53,387 bases of DNA, taken from contig JAFMLE010000003.1 in NCBI GenBank assembly GCA_017852395.1, positions 83,864-137,250 of the forward strand, given 5' to 3'. This DNA is from Flavobacteriaceae bacterium (GTDB taxonomy: Bacteria > Bacteroidota > Bacteroidia > Flavobacteriales > Flavobacteriaceae). Under the pieces are notes generated by a model. The model saw only the letters and a program-made list of their open reading frames with translations, was not told where the DNA came from and did no database searches. This document shows positions 43,395 to 51,867 of this stretch, piece by piece. Made by a program: the position numbers and the translations under genes. The number at the start of each line of letters is the position of its first letter. The first letter of the stretch is position 1.

Positions 43395-45161
43395 ATGCGA
43401 TTTACTGTAATTCCTTTACCTCAGACGGTAGTGCATTATTGCCAGGTGCATCAGATCGCACATATAGTGATTTCTGCAGGTTCCCGAAATGCCCCCTTGA
43501 CCAATGGTTTTGTAGAAAATCCGTACTTTAAAACCTACAGTGTTGTTGACGAACGTGCTGCTGCTTTTTTTGCACTTGGCATAGCTCAACAAAAAAAACA
43601 ACCCGTGGCACTGGTGTGTACTTCAGGTTCTGCATTATTAAATTATTATCCTGCGGTAGCCGAAGCCTATTATAGCGACATTCCTCTCGTTGTACTCTCT
43701 GCGGATAGGATGCCTCACCGTATCGATATTGGTGATGGACAAACCATCAATCAGAACGGAGTTTTTGAACCCCACTTGGAAGGATTTACCAAACTAAAAC
43801 CCGATGTTATACATGCCACTCAAACCCTCTTAGACAATCCGCATCAACGTTTGGTTCCCCCTCAGGCAACTCCCGAGCAAATTGCTCAAATTCAAGAAGA
43901 AAATCAGCGCCATAATGAGATCGAAATTGATCGAATATTAAGGCGCGCCATCGACAACAAGGGACCGGTTCATCTCAATATACCCATGGAAGAACCGCTT
44001 TATCAGATGACGGATACACCCCTTGTGTTTAAAAAAATAGACTCCTCAGAACAACCGTTAGAGGCGATCGATTTGGAACCGTTTAAAAAGCAATGGGCAA
44101 AGGCCGAGCGCAAAATGATATTGATTGGCACGTATCCTCCAGACAGCAGGGTGTCCAGTTGCATCCAGACATTGGCAAAAGACCCCAGTGTACTCATCCT
44201 TTCGGAGGTCAATTCAAATATAAACGGGCCGGGATTCATCCAGTCGATCGATACCCTTTTGGCTCCTCTTGAGCAACGAGACTCTACTGATTTTGAGAAA
44301 TTACAGCCCGAGCTGTTACTCACTTTTGGTGGAATGATTGTTTCAAAAAAAATAAAAGCTTTTCTAAGAAAATACCCCGCTCAACAACACTGGCATATCG
44401 ACTCAAAAAAAGCCTACGATACGTTTTATCAGCTCACCGAACACATTCGCTCAAATCCAATCAATGTTTTAGAACATTTGGCGGGGTTGCCGCCAGCTGA
44501 AAGTGGAACGTATCAGATGGAAATTTTGCAGCTGTACAATTTATTTCTTCAAAAGGGAAAGGCATTTTTGTCACGCCAACCATTTTCTGATTTAAAAGTG
44601 TTTGAATGTCTTCAAGCTGCCCTGCCGAAATCAATTCATCTCCAATTGGCCAACAGTTCTACGATTCGCTATGCGCAACTGTTTCCGATAGACAAAACAA
44701 TTTCAGTAAACTGCAATCGGGGAACAAGTGGTATCGACGGAAGTACCGCAACTGCTGTTGGTGCAGCCGTTTCTAATACAGCACAGACCCTTTTGATCAC
44801 GGGTGATTTGAGCTTTTTTTATGATATCAATGGTTTGTGGAACAACTATATCCCCCCCAGTTTTAGAGTGATCATTCTAAATAACGGAGGCGGAGGTATT
44901 TTTAGAATTTTGCCTGGCGACAAGGACACAGATAAATACGACACCTATTTCGAAACCATCCACCAACGCAATGCAAAACACTTGAGCAAAGCTTTTGGTT
45001 TCAAATATCAAAAAGTGGATACTATGCGAGGACTTCGTTGGCGTTTGAGGAGTTTTTTCAAACCTTCCAAACGGCCTAAAATCCTTGAGATACGAACTCC
45101 AAGAACGCAAAATGACGTAATTTTACAAAACTACTTTAAGGCTATGGCCGATAAAAATTGA
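43395..45161 (+). CDS. menD: SEPHCHC synthase (MenD)
   Basis: 588 residues of a thiamine-diphosphate enzyme. The start has [14 protein letters not shown] and [12 protein letters not shown] with the ThDP-activating Glu. The C-terminal ThDP/Mg motif runs [16 protein letters not shown] to [13 protein letters not shown]. It joins 2-oxoglutarate to isochorismate. It overlaps nothing upstream and has its own promoter; the menB ATG lies 8 bases after its stop. Confidence 0.96.
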   Translation: MRFTVIPLPQTVVHYCQVHQIAHIVISAGSRNAPLTNGFVENPYFKTYSVVDERAAAFFALGIAQQKKQPVALVCTSGSALLNYYPAVAEAYYSDIPLVVLSADRMPHRIDIGDGQTINQNGVFEPHLEGFTKLKPDVIHATQTLLDNPHQRLVPPQATPEQIAQIQEENQRHNEIEIDRILRRAIDNKGPVHLNIPMEEPLYQMTDTPLVFKKIDSSEQPLEAIDLEPFKKQWAKAERKMILIGTYPPDSRVSSCIQTLAKDPSVLILSEVNSNINGPGFIQSIDTLLAPLEQRDSTDFEKLQPELLLTFGGMIVSKKIKAFLRKYPAQQHWHIDSKKAYDTFYQLTEHIRSNPINVLEHLAGLPPAESGTYQMEILQLYNLFLQKGKAFLSRQPFSDLKVFECLQAALPKSIHLQLANSSTIRYAQLFPIDKTISVNCNRGTSGIDGSTATAVGAAVSNTAQTLLITGDLSFFYDINGLWNNYIPPSFRVIILNNGGGGIFRILPGDKDTDKYDTYFETIHQRNAKHLSKAFGFKYQKVDTMRGLRWRLRSFFKPSKRPKILEIRTPRTQNDVILQNYFKAMADKN

Positions 45162-45169
45162 AAAGATCT

Positions 45170-45991
45170 ATGAAACAAAGAGAATGGAAATCCCTTGCTG
45201 ATTATAGTGATATCAAATTTGAACTGTGTGATGGTGTTGCAAAAATCACGATCAACAGACCACAAGTGTACAATGCTTTTAGGCCCGAAACAAACATTCA
45301 GATGCTCGAGGCCATGGATGTTTGTAGAGAACGAAATGATATTGATATAGTAGTATTTACCGGCGCAGGAGAAAAAGCCTTTTGTAGCGGCGGTGACCAA
45401 AATGTAAAAGGAGTAGGGGGCTATGTCGGTGAGGATGGTGTACCACGACTTAACGTTTTGGATCTGCACAAAAAAATACGGGAGATTCCAAAGCCCGTCA
45501 TAGCAATGGTCAATGGCTATGCAATAGGAGGAGGCCATGTATTGCATGTAGTTTGTGATCTTACTATTGCGAGTGAAAACGCCATATTTGGACAAACCGG
45601 ACCCAAAGTAGGAAGTTTTGACGGAGGTTTTGGATCGTCCTACTTGGCCCGACATGTAGGCCAGAAAAAAGCACGTGAAATTTGGTTTTTATGCCAGCAA
45701 TATTCGGCCCAAGAAGCCCTACAAATGGGTATGGTCAACAAAGTAGTTCCCTTGGCGCAACTTGAAGATACCGTAATGGAATGGTGTACTATTATGCAAC
45801 AACGCAGCCCCTTGGCCTTGCGGATGATCAAACGATGTCTGAACGCAGAACTTGATGGGCAACACGGATTAATGCAGTTGGCGGGTGATGCCACATTGAT
45901 GTATTATTTGATGGATGAAGCACAAGAAGGAAAAAATGCCTTTTTGGAAAAGCGCACTCCAAACTTTAAGCAATACCCCAAATTTCCTTAA
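45170..45991 (+). CDS. menB: 1,4-dihydroxy-2-naphthoyl-CoA synthase
   Basis: 273 residues from ATG 45170 (a TTG four codons earlier is less likely). The crotonase fold has [21 protein letters not shown] (oxyanion-hole loop), [21 protein letters not shown] and [22 protein letters not shown] (MenB-specific). It closes OSB-CoA into DHNA-CoA. It lies 9 bases before menA. Confidence 0.97.
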   Translation: MKQREWKSLADYSDIKFELCDGVAKITINRPQVYNAFRPETNIQMLEAMDVCRERNDIDIVVFTGAGEKAFCSGGDQNVKGVGGYVGEDGVPRLNVLDLHKKIREIPKPVIAMVNGYAIGGGHVLHVVCDLTIASENAIFGQTGPKVGSFDGGFGSSYLARHVGQKKAREIWFLCQQYSAQEALQMGMVNKVVPLAQLEDTVMEWCTIMQQRSPLALRMIKRCLNAELDGQHGLMQLAGDATLMYYLMDEAQEGKNAFLEKRTPNFKQYPKFP

Positions 45992-46000
45992 ATACTGCAG

Positions 46001-46906
46001 ATGCAAAAATTGGCCATTTGGATTGCCGCTGCCCGTCTTAGGACACTTCCACTATCGATTTCCGGAATCCTGGCAGGCCAAGCTTTGGCAGTAAACAGCG
46101 CTAATTTTCAATGGCGACTTTTTACACTTTCTTTGCTGACAGCAGTGGGGTTTCAGGTATTGTCCAATTTGGCAAATGACTACGGGGACGGCGTCAAAGG
46201 GACCGACAACAAGCATAGAATTGGACCACAACGCGTTTTGCAACAACAACTTTTGACCCCAAAAGCCTTATTTGGTGGTATCGTTGTTTGTGCCATATTT
46301 TCATTTGCTATGGCCATAAGTCTTATTTATTTCGCCTTTGATGGTTTGTTTAATTCAAAAGCACTGGTGTTTTTGTTCTTGGCAGTGACTGCTATTGCTG
46401 CTGCCTATAAATACACCGTAGGCAGCAATGCCTATGGTTACAGAGGCTTGGGAGATCTTTTTGTGTTCCTTTTTTTTGGATGGGTTGCCGTTGTAGGTTC
46501 CTTTTTTTTACAAGAAAAAACACTAGCGCCTGCCGCACTTCTTTTCGGAACAACAATAGGGCTGTTGAGTGTCGCGGTGCTTAACCTCAACAACCTTCGT
46601 GATCAGGAGAACGACCAACAATCTAACAAAAATACCCTAGTCGTAATTATGGGAAAAAAATGGGCCAAAAACTACCATCTTTTTCTACTCCTAGTTGCGT
46701 TCATTGCAGCCCTAGTTGGTGCGTTTTCTGCCCAATTTAGTGCCTTCCAATACCTCTTTCTTCTGGCCTTTATACCCTTGGTCCGTCATGTGTCACTTAT
46801 TATAAAAATCAATGACCCTTCACAATACGATAGTCAGTTAAAGGTAGTAGCCTTATCTACTTTTTTCTTATCAACAATGCTTTTGACAAGTAAATTATTT
46901 TTTTGA
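46001..46906 (+). CDS. menA: 1,4-dihydroxy-2-naphthoate polyprenyltransferase
   Basis: 301 residues, UbiA family, about eight or nine helices. The two Asp motifs are visible: NLANDYGDGVKGTD near residue 64 and NNLRDQENDQQSNKNTL near 203. It attaches the polyprenyl chain to DHNA at the inner membrane, giving demethylmenaquinone. Its stop overlaps the menC ATG (TGATG). Confidence 0.96.
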   Translation: MQKLAIWIAAARLRTLPLSISGILAGQALAVNSANFQWRLFTLSLLTAVGFQVLSNLANDYGDGVKGTDNKHRIGPQRVLQQQLLTPKALFGGIVVCAIFSFAMAISLIYFAFDGLFNSKALVFLFLAVTAIAAAYKYTVGSNAYGYRGLGDLFVFLFFGWVAVVGSFFLQEKTLAPAALLFGTTIGLLSVAVLNLNNLRDQENDQQSNKNTLVVIMGKKWAKNYHLFLLLVAFIAALVGAFSAQFSAFQYLFLLAFIPLVRHVSLIIKINDPSQYDSQLKVVALSTFFLSTMLLTSKLFF

Positions 46907-47940
46907 TGAAAGCGCGTTGGATCAAGCACACCCTACAATTCAAAACACCCGGAGGAACCTCTAGAGGAATTCTCACCACCAAAGAATCTTGGTTTTTGAT
47001 ACTTGAATCTCCTTTAAAAAAGGGAATAGGAGAATGTGGTTTATTAAAGGGGCTCAGCTGTGATCCGATCACGGATTATGAAGACGTTCTGGATGCAATA
47101 TGTAGCAACATCAACACCGGTATTTTTCCCGATCCTGAAGAATTTATAGCCTATCCATCTATCCGAATGGGTTTGGAGATGGCATACCGAAGTTATAACG
47201 CCGAAGACCCTATGGTGCTTTATCCCTCAGATTTTACATCCGGAAAAAAACAATTGCCTATCAATGGCTTGATTTGGATGGGTTCTGTGGATTTTATGCA
47301 ACAACAAATCGAAGCAAAACTGAACGAAGGATATACGTGCATCAAGATGAAAATCGGGACCATGGATTTTCAGCAAGAATTTCAACTGTTGAAAGCACTT
47401 CGCGATCGATTTTCCGAAGACAGACTCACCCTTCGCGTAGATGCCAATGGAGCATATTCATTGGATCAGGCCCAACATGTGTTAGAGGCCTTGTCCAAAA
47501 TCAACGTCCACTCGATCGAACAGCCCATAGCGGCGGGACAATCTGATGCTATGGCCCAGCTGTGCGCCCATACTCCAGTGCCTATAGCTTTAGATGAAGC
47601 ACTTATCGGATGGAATAGCCCCGAAGAAAAAGCAGCCCTGTTGGATCAGATTAGACCGCAGTATATTATTCTAAAACCCAGTTTATTGGGAGGTTTTGCT
47701 GCCGCGGAAGAATGGATTGATTTGGCAAAAAAGAACAACATCGGTTGGTGGGTCACCAGTGCTTTAGAAAGCAATATTGGCCTCAATGCCATCGCACAGT
47801 GGACCGCAATACTTCAAGCAAATGGTCCGCAAGGTTTAGGCACCGGAAGCCTATATACAAATAATTTTAGTGGACCGTTGACCCTAAAAAATGGCTATAT
47901 TAGACATGCAAATGCCCCAAAATGGGAAATACCGTTTTAA
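46906..47940 (+). CDS. menC: o-Succinylbenzoate synthase
   Basis: 344 residues from the ATG overlapping the menA stop. Enolase superfamily: the KMKIG Lys loop near residue 150, metal ligands in RVDANGAYS, SIEQP and ALDEAL, and the second Lys in ILKPSLLGGF. It dehydrates SHCHC to OSB. The next gene begins 1 base after its stop. Confidence 0.94.
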   Translation: MKARWIKHTLQFKTPGGTSRGILTTKESWFLILESPLKKGIGECGLLKGLSCDPITDYEDVLDAICSNINTGIFPDPEEFIAYPSIRMGLEMAYRSYNAEDPMVLYPSDFTSGKKQLPINGLIWMGSVDFMQQQIEAKLNEGYTCIKMKIGTMDFQQEFQLLKALRDRFSEDRLTLRVDANGAYSLDQAQHVLEALSKINVHSIEQPIAAGQSDAMAQLCAHTPVPIALDEALIGWNSPEEKAALLDQIRPQYIILKPSLLGGFAAAEEWIDLAKKNNIGWWVTSALESNIGLNAIAQWTAILQANGPQGLGTGSLYTNNFSGPLTLKNGYIRHANAPKWEIPF

Positions 47941-47941
47941 A

Positions 47942-48865
47942 ATGTTTTTAAGCCAAAATTTTTCTTCAAAAAATAAATTCTCGCTCTACTTGGTTGGATC
48001 GCTGGTAGTTATTTTATTCAACTTTATCGGACAATTTCCACTGCTTATCGCTTTTCAAGAATTCGGCGCCAATAAAATGCATTCGGGTAGTGGTATGGAG
48101 ATGCTTAATGTTATTCCGGCCAACCTTCGATTGTTTCTAGTCATGCTGCCCTTTGTCTTTTCGTTTTTAGGTTTTTGGTTGGTCGTTCGAAAGCTACACA
48201 GTCAAACCCTTCTTTCTGTAACTACTGCACGGGCATCAATAGATTTTAAAAGAATCCTTTTTTCTTTTTTGCTATGGGGGGGTATAACGGTCGTTTTTTT
48301 AGCGCTTGACTATTTGGCCAATCCGCAAGACTATCAATGGAACTACAATCCGGCACTTTTTTGGGGCACTGTAGCCATTGGAATTGTGATGATTCCTATT
48401 CAAACCAGTGTCGAGGAATACCTGTTTAGGGGGTATCTCATGCAGGGTTTTGCAAGAATGTTTCGCAATACACTCATGCCCTTGTTGTTTACGTCGCTAA
48501 TTTTTGGAAGCCTACACATCTTCAATCCCGAAATCGAAAAGCTGGGCTACCTCGTATTGGTTTACTACATCGGTACGGGGCTGTTTTTGGGCTTGATTAC
48601 CCTCTATGACCAGGGTATCGAATTGGCTTTGGGTTTTCATGCAGCCAACAATTTATTTACCGCACTTTTGGTAACTTCCAATTGGACGGCTTTTCAAACC
48701 AATTCGCTGTTAATTGATGTTTCCGAACCCCAATTGGATTTTGAAATTTTTGTGCCGCTGTTGATTTTTTTCCCGCTGCTTTTTATCATTTTCAGTAAAA
48801 AATACCAATGGAATCGATCTTTTAAAACCCTTTTAGACCCAGTCCATGAAAATACCTCATTATAA
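47942..48865 (+). CDS. CPBP family intramembrane metalloprotease
   Basis: 307 residues from ATG 47942, about eight helices. The CPBP/Abi motifs are EEYLFRGYLMQGF (EExxxR), FGSLHIFNP (FxxxH) and ALGFHAANNLF (HxxxN). Such proteins are Rce1-like glutamate intramembrane proteases in some lineages, otherwise of unknown role. It sits tightly between menC and menE (overlapping menE by 20 bases) inside the menaquinone cluster, so a membrane function tied to this pathway or simple co-expression is possible. Confidence 0.9.
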   Translation: MFLSQNFSSKNKFSLYLVGSLVVILFNFIGQFPLLIAFQEFGANKMHSGSGMEMLNVIPANLRLFLVMLPFVFSFLGFWLVVRKLHSQTLLSVTTARASIDFKRILFSFLLWGGITVVFLALDYLANPQDYQWNYNPALFWGTVAIGIVMIPIQTSVEEYLFRGYLMQGFARMFRNTLMPLLFTSLIFGSLHIFNPEIEKLGYLVLVYYIGTGLFLGLITLYDQGIELALGFHAANNLFTALLVTSNWTAFQTNSLLIDVSEPQLDFEIFVPLLIFFPLLFIIFSKKYQWNRSFKTLLDPVHENTSL

Positions 48866-49910
48866 AAAAGTACACAATCGGTTTCGACTCAATGGTTTTT
48901 CGTGTAGCCGACAAGACCTCAAAGAAATTGCCTACAGTTTTGTCAAAGAAGGAGCGGATTATGAGCGTGTGATCGGTGATTTTTTGCTCGATTGGCTCGA
49001 CGAAAATGACACGTTGCCAGTGACTACCTCTGGGACAACAGGGCGCCCCAAACAAATTCGAGTTTCCAAACAGGCGATGGTTCATTCTGCGGTTCGAACG
49101 GCAGAATTTTTTGATCTACCTGCCGGAGGAGCAGCACTTTTGTGTTTGCCTGTAGATTTTATTGCTGGGAAAATGATGCTGGTGCGGGCAATTGTTTTGG
49201 GCCTCGAATTGGATTTGACTTCTCCAAGGCTTCACCCAGAATTTCCAAAGGGTAAAAACTACGAATTTGTCGCTATGATACCCCAACAGGTAGAAAACAC
49301 GATTGATCAAATTTCTCAAATAAAAATTTTGCTGATTGGCGGAGCCGCAATGTCAAAAAATTTAAGAAAAAAACTAATTCCTCATGGGGGCTGCTATGAA
49401 ACCTACGGTATGACAGAGACCCTCACGCATATTGCCCTAGCACCAGTTCAAGAGCCACCAGCGCCTTTTAGAACCCTAGAGGGCGTTCGTGTTACGCAGG
49501 ATAGCACGGGTTGTTTGTGTATCGATGCACCCCATGTTTTGGGTCGACCGATCCAGACCCAAGATTTGGTAAACTGTTTGGACGATCGAACCTTTTATTT
49601 CTTAGGTAGAAAAGATTTTGTGATAAATTCTGGAGGCAGAAAACTGCACCCCGAACGAATCGAACAACAATTGTCTGACCAAATAGAGGTGCCTTTTTTT
49701 ATAACAAAAAAAGTGGATCAAACCTTTGGAGAAGTCCCTGTTTTGGTGGTCGAAGCCCCTTCAAATTCGGTTACTGCTGAGGTGTTAAAAACCCTAGTTG
49801 GTTTGGATAAATATGAAATGCCTAAAGAAATTTTTACCCTTCCAGAATTTATTAAAACACCAAATGGTAAAATAAAGCGTGAAGTAAATGCATCACGATT
49901 AGACTTGTAG
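48846..49910 (+). CDS. menE: o-Succinylbenzoate-CoA ligase (AMP-binding, short)
   Basis: 354 residues, about 100 shorter than usual MenE, trimmed at the N-terminus. The adenylation core is intact: PVTTSGTTGRPKQIRV (P-loop), the ETYGMTETLTHIAL block, and the hinge/end block FYFLGRKDFVINSGGRKLHPERIE. It activates OSB with ATP and CoA. It overlaps the CPBP gene and, tail to tail, the acyl-CoA carboxylase gene by 12 bases. Confidence 0.93.
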   Translation: MKIPHYKKVHNRFRLNGFSCSRQDLKEIAYSFVKEGADYERVIGDFLLDWLDENDTLPVTTSGTTGRPKQIRVSKQAMVHSAVRTAEFFDLPAGGAALLCLPVDFIAGKMMLVRAIVLGLELDLTSPRLHPEFPKGKNYEFVAMIPQQVENTIDQISQIKILLIGGAAMSKNLRKKLIPHGGCYETYGMTETLTHIALAPVQEPPAPFRTLEGVRVTQDSTGCLCIDAPHVLGRPIQTQDLVNCLDDRTFYFLGRKDFVINSGGRKLHPERIEQQLSDQIEVPFFITKKVDQTFGEVPVLVVEAPSNSVTAEVLKTLVGLDKYEMPKEIFTLPEFIKTPNGKIKREVNASRLDL

Positions 49911-51527
49911 CACGCCCATATTGAATGGTTTGTCTAAAGGCGCATGGTTCGCCACAGCGACTCCTGTACTGATCCATTTTCGGGTTTCTTTGGGATCAAT
50001 AATGGCATCGGTCCAGAGCCGAGCAGCAGCATATATCGGCTCTGTTTGCTTTTCATAGCGATTTGTAATCGTCTCCAAGAGCTCTTTTTCTTTTTTTGGA
50101 CTGATTTTTTTGCCTTCTTTTTTGAGTTTTGAAGTTTCGATTTGCAATAATACTTGAGCTGCTTGTTGCCCACCCATGACAGCTAATTTTGCCGTAGGCC
50201 AAGAAACAATAAGTCTAGGGTCATAGGCTTTGCCACACATAGCATAGTTTCCTGCTCCAAAGGAGTTGCCCATAATGACCGTAAATTTGGGTACCACAGA
50301 GTTGGCAACTGCATTGACCATTTTGGCACCATCTTTTATGATCCCACCATGTTCAGCTTTGCTGCCTACCATAAAACCAGTTACATCTTGTAAAAACACC
50401 AAAGGAATTTTTCTCTGGTTGCAATTGGCAATAAACCGCGTGGCTTTATCCGCACTGTCACTATAAATGACACCGCCAAATTGGAGTTCTCCTTTTTTGT
50501 TTTTAACCATTTTTCGTTGGTTGGCCACAATGCCTACTGCCCAGCCATCTATCCTTGCATAGGCGGTAATGATGGTTTTCCCGTATTCGGGTTTATACTC
50601 TTCTACAGAATCTTCGTCTACTATACAGTCAAGAATCTCGTAGGTATCGTAAGGGAGGTTATTGGCGCGGGGCAAAATTCCAACAATGTCTTCGGGGTTT
50701 CTTTTCGGTTTTACTGAATTCGATCGATTAAAGCCTGCCAGTGTAGGTGCGGCGGTTTTGTCAATGAGTTTTTTAATTCGATTTAGCGCATCTTGATCAT
50801 TGATGGCTTTATAATCGGCAACACCACTAATCTCGGTGTGGGTGGTCGCACCTCCTAAAGTCTCGTTGTCGATGTTTTCTCCAATGGCAGCCTTAACCAA
50901 ATAGCTGCCTGCTAAAAAAATACTGGCGGTTCCATCAACAATTATTGCTTCATCGGACATGATGGGCAAATAGGCTCCACCAGCAACACAACTGCCCATA
51001 ACCGCTGCGATTTGTACAATGCCTTTACTGCTCATTTGGGCATTATTTCTAAAAATTCTTCCAAAATGTTCTTTGTCTGGAAAAATTTCATCTTGAAGAG
51101 GAAGAAACACGCCGGCGCTGTCCACCAAATAAATGATGGGGATATGATTTTCTATGGCCAGCTCTTGAGCACGTAAATTTTTCTTGGTAGTAATCGGAAA
51201 CCAAGCACCAGCCTTAACCGAAGCATCGTTGGCAACAACGATGCAATACCGTCCTGCAATTTTTGTCAAAACCACAACAACACCAGCAGCAGGGCACCCC
51301 CCTTCGTCTAGATACATATCATGTCCTGCAAATCCACCGATTTCGAGGACCGGCGCATCTTTGTCACAGATAAAAGCAATGCGTTCGCGGGCGGTCAGTT
51401 TTCCGGCAGAACGGATTTTTTCCAAACGCTCTTTCCCTCCACCTTGCTTAATCGAGGCGAAGAGCTGTCGAAGGTCTGAAAGCAACATGGTGTTGTGGTC
51501 TCGGTTTTTTTCGAATTCCAAATCCAT
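49899..51527 (-). CDS. Acyl-CoA carboxylase, beta (carboxyltransferase) subunit
   Basis: 542 residues from the ATG at 51527 (an upstream in-frame codon at 51575 precedes the promoter element). The carboxyltransferase marks are GKLTARERIAFICDKD, GAWFPITTKKNLRAQELA and LVDSAGVFLPLQDEIFPD. VMGSCVAGGAYLPIMSDEA, FLQDVTGFMVGSKAEHGG and SWPTAKLAVMGGQQAA also match. The pattern fits methylcrotonyl- or propionyl-CoA carboxylase beta; the acceptor cannot be decided here and no biotin-bearing alpha subunit gene is in the window. It is a single gene convergent to menE. Confidence 0.93.
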   Translation of the reverse strand: MDLEFEKNRDHNTMLLSDLRQLFASIKQGGGKERLEKIRSAGKLTARERIAFICDKDAPVLEIGGFAGHDMYLDEGGCPAAGVVVVLTKIAGRYCIVVANDASVKAGAWFPITTKKNLRAQELAIENHIPIIYLVDSAGVFLPLQDEIFPDKEHFGRIFRNNAQMSSKGIVQIAAVMGSCVAGGAYLPIMSDEAIIVDGTASIFLAGSYLVKAAIGENIDNETLGGATTHTEISGVADYKAINDQDALNRIKKLIDKTAAPTLAGFNRSNSVKPKRNPEDIVGILPRANNLPYDTYEILDCIVDEDSVEEYKPEYGKTIITAYARIDGWAVGIVANQRKMVKNKKGELQFGGVIYSDSADKATRFIANCNQRKIPLVFLQDVTGFMVGSKAEHGGIIKDGAKMVNAVANSVVPKFTVIMGNSFGAGNYAMCGKAYDPRLIVSWPTAKLAVMGGQQAAQVLLQIETSKLKKEGKKISPKKEKELLETITNRYEKQTEPIYAAARLWTDAIIDPKETRKWISTGVAVANHAPLDKPFNMGVLQV

Positions 51528-51542
51528 TCTAGCGATTTTGTA

Positions 51543-51550
51543 CAAAAATA
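51543..51550 (-). promoter_or_regulatory. -7 element of the acyl-CoA carboxylase gene
   Basis: TATTTTTG on the minus strand, exact match 15 bases before ATG 51527. It lies inside the longer possible frame, supporting the shorter start. Confidence 0.5.
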
Positions 51551-51684
51551 CGAATTCTGTCGGGGCAATTCTCATTTTGTTTAGACGCTTTAAAAGAAAC
51601 TTCTCATAAACAAAAAATCATGGAGGATGCGCAACTGTGATTCTAAAATAATAGTCGATATTTGTGAAGCTATAGCATATGATT

Positions 51685-51864
51685 ATGAGTTTAAACAAAA
51701 ACAAGATATTTGGCTATGCAGCTCTAATTTTAGCCTTAATAGGAATCCTTGTTATTCTTTTGGGGGTATATAAATATCAAGAATATACAATTGGATTTTC
51801 GGTAGTAGGAGTTGGATTTATCGCCGTTGCATGGGCTTTCAATGCCCTAAAAGGTCGTATTTAA
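51685..51864 (+). CDS. Small two-helix membrane protein (CAL67264-like)
   Basis: 59 residues from ATG 51685 (an ATG two codons earlier is equally possible). Two hydrophobic helices, IFGYAALILALIGILVILLG and GFSVVGVGFIAVAWAFN, with YKYQEYT between and NALKGRI at the end. I recognise the pattern of a conserved flavobacterial small membrane family; its role is unknown. It lies 3 bases before the ABC-F gene, in likely co-transcription. Confidence 0.78.
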   Translation: MSLNKNKIFGYAALILALIGILVILLGVYKYQEYTIGFSVVGVGFIAVAWAFNALKGRI

Positions 51865-51867
51865 ATT

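Noticed and set aside
45131-45655. 174-codon minus-strand frame opposite menB
   Set aside because: No family resemblance; menB on the other strand is unambiguous and in a tight operon.
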